A DNA stretch of 64,000 nucleotides, from assembly GCA_916610825.1 (NCBI GenBank), contig OU744453.1, positions 16,828,241 through 16,892,240 of the forward strand, in the 5' to 3' direction. The position numbers were made by a program, and so were the translations under genes. Shown here one piece after another: positions 54,301 to 61,000 of this stretch (position 1 is its first letter; each line of letters starts with the position of its first letter). The notes under the pieces are model-generated. The model did no database searches, had not been told where the DNA came from, and worked only from the letters and a program-made list of their open reading frames with translations. Source of the DNA: Haliclystus octoradiatus (lineage: Eukaryota; Cnidaria; Staurozoa; Stauromedusae; Haliclystidae).

Positions 54301-56725
54301 CGTTTCGAACCGCAATGTTTTTGGTAAATATTATTCCGATAAAATTTCAGACTTGTTCGCATGTAATGATGAATGACTTTAAGGACATATATATATGTCA
54401 TATTTCCAACCCTGATTGTCATCATCTTTACATTCAACTCGTATTGCTTCGTTTGTATATTTCAAAAATTGTTGCAGTATTTATAGAAGTAGCGTTTCAG
54501 AATTCCAGCTCAAAAATCATCACCTCACTAAAATAACATGACGTAAATAAAAAAGCTACAAGATCAGATTTCAAAAAATTCTATACAAAGGCGGCCTGTC
54601 TTGTTTGACCCTTTAAATGGCCCCAAATTTTCATGAACTGTTCATTATCTGCTATGCATTATTAATCTCAGATGTGACACTGCAGCTGAACGTAGCAGTA
54701 AGGGTTTAACAAAATTTGGGCTCTTCGATCCCGGAAGGCTATCTGAGAAAATTCAGAAGAAATTTGATATGTTCCTGATTTAATGGTCAAACCTTGAAAA
54801 AAACCTTTTCTCAGACACTGGCATACGTTTTGGACAGTTGTATGCATGTATGACCATTTTTTTAAAAAGACACTAACCAAGTTCTCCAATAGGCCACACG
54901 AGCAAGCCTAAATAACTATTCAAAAAAGATGTATGTCTCTGCATGGGCCTGTATTATGCTGTATTGTACAGTATTTGTATACTTCGTTGTTGTATAGGCC
55001 ATCAATGTATATCAACAGACCTTCCAACTGCAGATTTGAAAAAATAGTAGATTTTTGAATTTCCGTATTTTGGGGATAAAATATAGGGGTAGTACAGAAG
55101 AGATGGCCCAATTCTAGGGTTTGAGGGCATGTATTTCATCATGGATTCAGAATGGCTTGAAACGAAAATTTACGACAACATTTTGGATAATGTTGACACT
55201 TAAAAACATAAAAGCAGTTCAGAAACAACAGCTAGAATAATGCAACAGAGTATAAATTAAGATATTGAACATTAATTAGATTATCAAAGAGTTTATACAC
55301 AGAAAGTAAGGACATTTTCTTAAGATTGGATTTTGCCTTGAGAAAGTGAGAGAAACCGTGAGACCGTTAGAATCAGTGTAAAAGCGTGAGACTCACGACA
55401 AAGCCGTGAGACTCACGGCAAAGCCGTGAGACTTGGAAGGTCTGATATCAAAGCCTACATTTTCTCTGTCTGAGTAATTTTTTGCCACCTACATAGGTTT
55501 TCACACAAACAAATGGGTGGGCGTAAAATACCGACCCGCCGACTCGCCGACCACACAGACCAGATTGATTTAATCTAGAATTTTCGGGTTGACATGACAA
55601 ATACTTCACGGCGTTGTACAGAATATTTTGTAAGAGCTTTCTGCTGAAGATTTATAATTTTTCTTTAATAGGTATGTTCTCCGTTGAATTAATTTTTCCA
55701 ATTTGAATTTTTGAGCTGAACAGATTGGAAGAATTAATTCGACGGAGAACATACCTATTAAAGAAAATTTATAAATCTTCAGGACTTCAGCAGACATCGT
55801 ATTTATTTGCAAGATAATAAATAATGAAGCAAAAGTTGCACTTGCACGGACCGTCAGACGAATGTGTACATTCCCATTTCAATGCTAGCCTATTCATGCT
55901 TTAAAGTTTGACGCTTATCACACTTATCGGTCATATTTACTGGAGAAATAATAAATATAGTACATATGAATCAAAAGTTCATACAAAATATTCTGTACAA
56001 CGCCGTGAAGTATTCGTCATGTCAACCCGGAAATTCTAGATTAAATCAATCTGGTCTGTGTGGTCGGCGAGTCGGCGGGTCGGTATTTTACACCCACCGC
56101 AAAAAATATTTGACGGTTAAAAATGGTTTAAAATGTTATTAGACGGTTCTGTGTATACACAGTTACATATATCTATGAAATTTAAGAATGTGCTCTGGAC
56201 GATTTTTCCCATTTAGATATTAAAATAGCTCTTTAGACTTAATAAGATTCATATACGTGATGAAGTTCTCAGTCTGTCTGTCTATTATCTCTAAGGGAAG
56301 ATCGTTGGGAAATGATCTGTGGGCAAATTCAGTATTTGGTAGGGGTCTAGTAGTTTTTAGTAGTTTATATTAGTAGATCTAGGGCTGGCTATACAAATTA
56401 GTTAGGCCTATAATTTCACAATATTAATAAATTACAGGTTGATTGAATTTGAGTGAACAGTGATAGGATAGATGTCCAATGACGTATAGCCCCCGGTCGA
56501 CCTATAAATAAATAGAATAATTCTTACCTGACTATCCAATAATTTATTATCAAATCCATAATGCTTGCTTGAGAATATTCTCGAAGTGAAAGTCTTCCAT
56601 GGACTTTGGAACTTCATCGCGTATGTAAAGAGAAAGTATAGCGAAGCAGCAAAACAAAAGAAAGCTGCAAGTAGTCGAAACCGCGAGGTTGGAGATCGAC
56701 TTGCCAATGCTCGTCTCATTTCCAT
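36303..56725 (-). CDS. Membrane-anchored GalT/HIT-like protein, 17 exons
   Basis: Exons on the minus strand: 56725-56528, 52222-52119, 50687-50603, 49937-49903, 49757-49691, 49464-49411, 47967-47867, 47052-46996, 45347-45295, 43648-43566, 42977-42946, 42145-42015, 41018-40936, 39423-39364, 38830-38746, 38248-38190 and 36368-36303. All introns are GT-AG and phases agree, giving 450 residues. Residues about 16-35 are a hydrophobic segment after an Arg-rich start, a type II signal anchor. NPVRSMRPG (about 198-206) precedes a C-D-F-C pair (227-230), resembling the start and zinc-binding CxxC of galactose-1-phosphate uridylyltransferase-like proteins. SNTFKIEKYHG begins at 253. ASASQIHPHIHATLG (His 320, 322, 324) is the histidine-triad-like active site. 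A less polar stretch at 362-381 might enter the membrane. I infer a nucleotidyl transferase or phosphorylase; the substrate is unknown. The 35-nt exon 4 has the weakest acceptor (GTTGAG), but its phase is required by its neighbours. Confidence 0.85.
36455..36641. mobile_element. pogo-like TA MITE, copy 2 (3' part of gene 2)
   Basis: Left AGTCAAACCTGTATAGAAC, right GATCGGTTTGACTG then TG/TA. Contains repeated GACCACTATAAACAGGTGACC-type subterminal motifs. Lies in the last intron of the GalT/HIT-like gene. Confidence 0.6.
36690..36835 (-). mobile_element. Fragment of SINE family 1 (body)
   Basis: Contains TGCAATTCCCTCTGGACCAT as in the full SINEs, with a diverged remainder. The matching tRNA-head remnant lies about 300 bp to the right. 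Confidence 0.6.
37105..37185 (-). mobile_element. Fragment of SINE family 1 (tRNA-like head)
   Basis: GAATTGACCTTAGGGGGTTT followed by GAACCAC resembles the B-box side of the SINE head. Separated from the body fragment at 36690-36835, possibly by an insertion. Confidence 0.5.
37264..37647. mobile_element. Foldback TTCATGAAC MITE, degenerate copy
   Basis: Starts CCTGCAAGAGCTGGTCC, ends TTTCGCAGGGA, with several diverged TTCATGAA units. In the last intron of the GalT/HIT-like gene. Confidence 0.55.
38299..38414. mobile_element. Foldback TTCATGAAC MITE, compact copy
   Basis: 116 bp from CCCCTGCAAAAAATAG to CTGTTTTTCGCAGGGG. Arms carry GTTCATGAACAGTTCATGAA units and the non-palindromic centre is GGGGCCATTAAAC. 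This is the clearest minimal form of the family. Confidence 0.88.
39155..39311. mobile_element. Foldback TTCATGAAC MITE with TA duplication
   Basis: 157 bp, CCCCTGTGAAAAACAG...CGGTTTTTGCAGGGG, flanked by TA on both sides (39153-39154, 39312-39313). The TA target suggests Tc1/mariner-type mobilisation. It ends about 50 bp from the donor site of exon 14 of the GalT/HIT-like gene. Confidence 0.9.
39486..39615. mobile_element. pogo-like TA MITE, partial copy
   Basis: GGTGGCCTTTATATACAGG near the left side and AACAAGGTTTGACTGTA at the right end, with TGACCACTATAGACAGG between. Same family as 51262-51438; the left terminus is not clear. Confidence 0.55.
40021..40175. mobile_element. Foldback TTCATGAAC MITE, degenerate, disrupted at its terminus
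   Basis: Diverged TTCATGAACG units and the terminal TTTTGCAGGGG at 40165-40175. The hAT-like MITE at 40176-40350 used the last eight bases as its target and duplicated them. Confidence 0.65.
40176..40350. mobile_element. CAGGGTCC hAT-like MITE, copy 2
   Basis: 175 bp with perfect ends CAGGGTCCGACAAAAG and CTTTTGTCGGACCCTG. The 8-bp duplication TGCAGGGG lies at 40168-40175 and 40351-40358. The sequence between is itself partly palindromic. The plus-strand ORF covering this interval is a by-product. Confidence 0.9.
40521..40863 (-). mobile_element. tRNA-derived SINE, family 1, copy 2 (full length)
   Basis: On the minus strand it starts GGGAGGATTAGCTCAGATGG with B box GTGGTTCGAATCC, then a body, and ends ...GGCAACACCGTCTACATTAC. 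An 11-bp duplication CTCAAATGTTA flanks it (near 40510-40520 and 40864-40874), consistent with LINE-driven insertion. Confidence 0.9.
41305..41500. mobile_element. Foldback TTCATGAAC MITE
   Basis: From CCCTTGCGAAAAGATTAG to AACTTTCACAGGGG, with many TTCATGAA units. In intron 12 of the GalT/HIT-like gene. Confidence 0.75.
41600..41703 (-). mobile_element. tRNA-derived SINE, family 2
   Basis: The minus strand reads GTTAGTGTAGTGGTTAGGAC (A-box region) and GGTCTTGAGTTCAAATCC (B box), as in an Asp/Glu-like tRNA, followed by CTATTGGTTAGCGTCAGGAA, a tail motif found in tRNA-SINEs of several invertebrates. It is not a functional tRNA gene because the arms do not pair properly. Confidence 0.65.
41880..41989. 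mobile_element. Foldback TTCATGAAC MITE, partial
   Basis: AACAGTTCATGATTGC to TTTTTGCAGGG. Ends 23 bp from the donor of exon 12 (GT at 42014-42013). Confidence 0.6.
42321..42640 (-). mobile_element. tRNA-derived SINE, family 1, copy 3 (5'-truncated)
   Basis: Matches copy 4 closely from GTAATGTAGACGGTGTCGCC to the B box, but breaks off in the tRNA head at GATCAGAAATGA, so the 5' end of the SINE is missing. In intron 11 of the GalT/HIT-like gene. Confidence 0.85.
43288..43466. mobile_element. Foldback TTCATGAAC MITE, degenerate
   Basis: AACAGTTCATGGATGTTAAA, ATGAACTGTTTATAAACAG and weaker units. The CCCCTGC terminus is not preserved. Confidence 0.55.
44900..45045 (-). repeat. Interspersed repeat, inverted relative to 47174-47310
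   Basis: The minus strand reads TTAAAGGAGCAACATGACCA and GGTTGCTACGTGCTCAAC, similar to the plus strand at 47174 onward; both continue to a CAGAAACAA(C/T)AC block. Family not recognised. Confidence 0.5.
45590..45977. mobile_element. MITE with CCCTGG ends
   Basis: Inverted ends CCCTGGGCAAACGACGGCAA and the complement of CCCTGGACAAACGATGGCAA, about 25 bp. A related fragment with GGCAAACGACAAGGAGTTTC lies near 49830. The plus-strand short ORFs here belong to it. Confidence 0.65.
45981..46267. mobile_element. TAGCCTGCG MITE, second copy
   Basis: Left TAGCCTGCGTGCAGCCAGAC, right the complement of TAACCTGCTTGCAGACAGGC. Related at its ends to the MITE at 24051. No clear 8-bp duplication remains. 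Confidence 0.55.
46494..46630. mobile_element. Foldback TTCATGAAC MITE
   Basis: CCCTGTCAAAAAAAGTTCCG to ATTGTTTTTCGCAGGGG, with an arm of GTTCATGAACAGTTCATAAA type and centre TTTGGGGCCATTT. Intron 8 of the GalT/HIT-like gene. Confidence 0.85.
46819..46980. mobile_element. Foldback TTCATGAAC MITE next to a splice donor
   Basis: CATTGCGAAAAACGTTCAC to GTTCATGAAGTTCATGAAAT. Ends 14 bp from the donor of exon 8 (GT at 46995-46994). Confidence 0.7.
47174..47310 (+). repeat. Interspersed repeat, partner of 44900-45045
   Basis: TTAAAGGAGCAACATTGACC and GGTTGCTACGAGCTCAAC. A plus-strand AATAATAATCTTTATTTCAA just to the left (near 47113) looks like the 3' tail of a minus-strand non-LTR element. Confidence 0.45.
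47712..47796. mobile_element. Foldback TTCATGAAC MITE, 5'-incomplete
   Basis: AGTTCACAAATAGTTCATGA to CTGCTTTTCGCAGGGG followed by TA. Intron 7 of the GalT/HIT-like gene. Confidence 0.7.
48733..49215. mobile_element. Foldback TTCATGAAC MITE, expanded copy
   Basis: Nearly 480 bp between CCCTGCAAAAACAGTTCAG and TTTTTGCGAGGGGG. Internal units are amplified, including a local duplication of CTGATCATAAACACCTG. Intron 6 of the GalT/HIT-like gene. Confidence 0.75.
50190..50494. mobile_element. Foldback TTCATGAAC MITE, long copy
   Basis: CCCCTGCAAAAAACAGTTTA at the left, preceded by TA; GTTACAGGGG at the right. It carries repeated AAATT(A/G)GAGC centre motifs, as if made of more than one unit. Intron 3 of the GalT/HIT-like gene. 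Confidence 0.8.
50894..51065. mobile_element. Foldback TTCATGAAC MITE with TA duplication
   Basis: CCCCTGCGATAAACGGTT to CAGTTTATCAAAGGGG, flanked by TA. The right arm has an extra direct repeat of GAGGGTTCATGAACTGTTCA. Confidence 0.85.
51262..51438. mobile_element. pogo-like TA MITE, best-preserved copy
   Basis: Starts CAGTGAAACATGTATATAAC, ends ATAACAGGTTTGATTG, flanked by TA. Inner motifs of the GACCATTATAGACAGGTGGCC type repeat in both halves. The end sequence resembles pogo/Tigger termini (CAGT.AAACC). Confidence 0.75.
52438..53318. mobile_element. hAT-like element with CAGTG ends
   Basis: 881 bp. Starts CAGTGATGTGAGAATTAC, ends TTACAACACTG. The 8-bp duplication CCGGACCC lies at 52430-52437 and 53319-53326. 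Subterminal regions are packed with AAAGTAAC/GTTACTTT motifs, and TAACGCGTTACTTTAG near the right end is a motif of a widespread hAT MITE type. No transposase. Confidence 0.92.
53779..54612. mobile_element. TTAA-type element, copy B
   Basis: Right end TTGTTTGACCCT followed by TTAA; left end AGGGGCGTTATTGACCGG is diverged. The interior (for example TTTGTTTACAAATCTATGAA and TCATATGTGATTTCTGG) parallels 31840-32030 of copy A. Confidence 0.75.
54613..54660. repeat. Foldback TTCATGAAC fragment
   Basis: AATGGCCCCAAATTTTCATG and AACTGTTCATTA, a half-arm of the family, directly abutting the TTAA element. Confidence 0.5.
55512..56097. mobile_element. Large nested palindrome (foldback element)
   Basis: Outer arms of about 120 bp (55512-55633 and 55982-56097): GTAAAATACCGACCCGCCGA on the left and its near-perfect complement on the right, continuing to ACGGCGTTGTACAGAATATT. 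Inside the loop a second inverted repeat of about 60 bp per arm (near 55638-55800) contains AATAGGTATGTTCTCCG and CGGAGAACATACCTATT. In intron 1 of the GalT/HIT-like gene. A nearby short tandem array (CCGTGAGACTCACGGCAAAG type) lies at about 55360-55440. Confidence 0.85.
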
Positions 56726-58023
56726 TGATAAAATAAACTAACTAGTTGTACCTTAGCACATCTGCAATGAGTAATGTAGCTATCAACGAATATAAATGCA
56801 CTAAATTAAGAGAGAAACGGCTCTGGAAGTTTGATAATCGTTACTTTATTATGCAGTACAATAATAGTACAATCAAAACATCTTCAATTAGCCTCTTCCC
56901 GGAACTACAGCAATATATCACTGCTTCTTCAAGACTATGTGACGTCATATTTTAAAATAGTTATGTTCTCTTGTTGATTTGTGACCTGTTGTTAATCATG
57001 GAAGGGTTAAGTTCCCCGTACATATATCCGTTTCATATCATACCATCATGAAAAAGTTTTATTTGGTGACTGCGTGAATATTTGAATATATTTTATTTTT
57101 ATAATCGAAAGACTACATTTTATTAATTAAACCAGAAAAAGCCAACATTGAGAGCTTGACCATCCATAAGTTAACAGATAATTGAAGCTACACGGCCATA
57201 TCTGTATATAATGGTCACTATATTCTAACAATAATTCAAATTGTATTTCCTATTGAATCAACCCTATATAATAAAGGTCCCCTGCATAAAGTGGTCAATT
57301 TATCTATCTGTCATAGGTGGCTGTTGCTCACAGGTTTCATTATACTATGAAGTGCCAACTGGCTCATATTTAGCTCTATCAATTAAAGCTTTTCTTCAAA
57401 TGAACACCATTTTGTTTTTGTTGCTAAATTGTTTCATTTTGGGGGGCTTCAAGCCAAAAACCATAATTTTACGATTGTAGGAAGCCTGACAAAAACATCA
57501 ACAATAACCAATCAGCGATCAGTATCACATTCAAAGATTTTATAGAAAGAAAAAAAAAATATATAAAAGTAGTCATAGAAATTATACTAAACTTTAAATG
57601 TAATGAAACAAAGAAATATAGACGATTTCATCAAGGAAATCAGTAAAGGGAAGATAATGAATAGGGCTTTTGGCATTATTCTCGAAACAACCAATTGGTA
57701 ATTCCACATTGTAGGCTACTTGATAAAATGTATAATTCTTGACAAAAGAAAAAGTTTAATAATGTTATATATACTCATATAATCTTATAATCCCTCTTCG
57801 GCAGTTAGTCAGCTCTTGATCAGTATTCAGAAAGGCTAATCGTAAAATCTAGATATCAAATGTTTGCGAATCAACAGTTGAAAGCGTATGAGATGTATAA
57901 TATGTGTAATAAATCTATAAATAGAACAATATAAAAATAATTTTTATATATGCAGCTTCTTTAGAAAAACAATAAAAATAATTTATTATAAAATTCAATT
58001 CTGTCAAAGAGTTTTCAATTTGT
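56726..58023. other. Spacer between methyltransferase 3' end and GalT/HIT-like 5' end
   Basis: 1.3 kb holding the presumed promoter of the minus-strand GalT/HIT-like gene and the 3' end of the methyltransferase gene. AATAAA on the minus strand occurs near 57976-57982 and over the methyltransferase stop codon. A pogo-like fragment lies at about 57254-57348 (ACAGGTTTCATTATAC). Confidence 0.55.
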
Positions 58024-61000
58024 TTATTTCTTCAATGCAGTAGCTATTGATTTATCCTCATTTCTTTCGATCCTAAGAACAGAAAATCCAGTATCTTGAA
58101 GCATTTTTTCCTGTACCTCAATACCCCACATATTGCCTAATCCTTTTCCATTTTCGTAAGCCATCGATACAGGCACACAATGTGTTAAACTTGCAAAATA
58201 TTTCAAACAAGGCGTTCTTTCATCTATATTATCGACAGGACATGAATGTGCATAATTATCTGCCATTAGAAAAATACCATCCTGTTTTAACACTTTATAG
58301 ATTTCTTTCAAAACAATATCAGGATATGGTACATCGTGAATGACATTGACAACAATAACAACATCATATTTACTTTCATACAAAGCAGGTAATTCGTTTC
58401 CGTCTTGTACGTCATATTTTAAATTCTTTAATGATAAATTCTTTGTTCTATTTTTAGCATCATCAATGGCTTTGGTATTAACATCTGTTGCGAGTATTGT
58501 GCAGCTACTGTAGCGTTTGGCTAATTCTTCAGCTTGCAAACCAGTACTACACCCAACTTCAAGTATCGAAACACCTTTATTCAATGCAGTCAATAACTCT
58601 GGGGATTTAGATAATATTCCATCTAATCTAGAACCGATTGATCCTTCAGCTTTAAAGGCATTATTCCGTGTTCCGTGGAAGTCTTTGAACCTGAAATAAT
58701 AAAGTACTGGATTATATACATCAACAAAGTTTAAGAACGTATTCCTACTGTTTTAGGCCCTGTTTACAAGGAGGCCAAGTTACCCGGGTAGTCAAGCTAC
58801 TTGCCTTACCAAGTTAAAATGTGTTGTGTGTTTACAAGGGCAACCTGAGTAGCCCACCGACCCGAGTTGAATAATTTAAATCTGATCTAAGCATGCACAC
58901 TGAAATCAAACGATTAGAGAACAAAAGATATCTACAATGTAGAAACGTTCGAAACAATAGAAAATTCAAGCTACTATTTTTAATTTTGACTCGCCTACCA
59001 GAGTTACTCGCTTATTTGTGCTTACAAAGCAAAAAGTTGTCTCGGGTAGGCAGGTAACTCGGTCTGCCAAGGCGAGTAAGGCCCTATTTACAAGGAGGGC
59101 GAGTAACTCGGGTAGGCGAGTTACTCGGGTGGGCAAGCTACTTGGGTCTATTGTTTATGCGCGTTCTGTTTACAAGCAAAACGCAAAAGTTGTCTCCCAC
59201 CCCCCCCCCCCCCCCTCCGAGTGACTCGCCTACCCAGGTTGCCCACCCTATAAAATAGATTTTATAGACGCCACTTTTTTCGTCAAACCCAAGCTTGCGA
59301 AATTTGAATAATGGGCGCAAAATAATACCATGAATCAAGAAACTTTTTGTTAAAAATAAAAATCTTGTTTTCAGTAGATTGGAAATGGCAATTTTTTTAG
59401 TCCAAAAAGTTGCGTGTCCCAACTCTCTCAGTCTTGAACAGAATTAAACTCAGTGATTGGACCAGTCACAGCTGATGTACAATTTACCCAAGCAATCACC
59501 AATTAGATTTCAATACAATTTCTTGAAATTTTTATAGATTTTTCAATCAAACTGTAGGCCTACATAATTCAAAACCTTGATAATTGATCTTCACTGCAAA
59601 CAAATAACCACAATTGTTTGTCTAGCTCACCATATAACATTGATGATCATCAAAGCCAACAGTAAGATAACACAATCTGTGTAAAATACTGATGTTTGGA
59701 TTTTCGACAAACACCGATCAGTGCATGACCGATACCAATCGAACAGAATCGTTTGTTTGTTGTATCCCTAATACTTACTCATTATAATGCATTCCTCTCG
59801 GTCCATCTTTTCTATAACAGTTTTCTAATTCATTGAATACAGCAGCACCAGTACTATATAACATGACTCTTGTAACACCTGGGAATTCTTGTTGGCGACC
59901 CTCATGATGAACAAAATGATTTTCAAAACCATTTAGCAATCGATAATTCTCTTTATTATTATCCATTTCAACAATTTTTCCAACTACCATTAGACCAAGC
60001 CATTCTCTAACATACCTCCAAGTTACATATAAAAAATTAACATCCTGGATATATATGTTAACATAAATATTTTAATAACACAAAATAATCATTCTAGTAA
60101 GCCAATAAAATAATGCAGGCAGGGTTTGACAGAATGTTTTACTTCCCGCAAATCTTAAATTTTTAGATAAACGTTTCAGTAATATTACAGACATAAAAAC
60201 GTAAAGTCGAAACAATATTTTGGCTTTATATTTAGCATTTTGCCTTTTGCTTCTGGATTTTGCCAGCCTTCCGCAAACTAGGCTTCTAAGTTTCCGGGCT
60301 TTCTCGGACCCTGATTGCAGCGTGGTACAGTGAAACCTGCATATAGTGGCCATGCATATGAGGTTAGAGAATAATGATGACTAAAGGGAGGCAACCTATC
60401 TTTAGATGTGCATTTAATGGCATCTATTCCAATTAAATGAAAGTACGAGCAAAGTTGTATCTGAATAAGATATATTTGATTATGTAAGTAGTAAAGTAAT
60501 GTAGACGGTGTCGCCCTACCGAAGGCACCCGTACCACTCCTCTATTTCTAGATGAGTGGCTTTTTTCGCTGAGAGCAATAATTTTAAACGCTCTTTGTTG
60601 ATCTCAGCCGCGACACTGCAGATCAATTTCAACAGATTTCATGGCAGATAGATCTTGATTGTCAATGCGCAACGATGCGCCGCAGCTACTCACAATGCAA
60701 TTCCCTCTGGACCATTCCATCCGCCATATTCAGATGGTACTCATTTGATGTTTCAGATAAAGTCAAGGCTGAGTTGACCTTAGGGGGGATTTGAACCACG
60801 GTCGATCAGATATGATCCGATCTGAAGTTCGGTTGCTCTGCCATCTGAGCTAATCCTCCGTTATTTGATTATGTAACGATTTAAAAGGGTGAATTTTTGC
60901 TTCTTCAAATACGATCTTGATACAGTTTTCCTGTTCTGAATTCATTTGTATTTTGGTAAATGACATCATTTGGGAATCATGCTATAGAAATAAAGATTTC

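Noticed and set aside
59018..59224. Proline-tailed ORF
   Set aside because: Produced by the poly-C run and the GAGTTACTCG repeat cluster in a methyltransferase intron.
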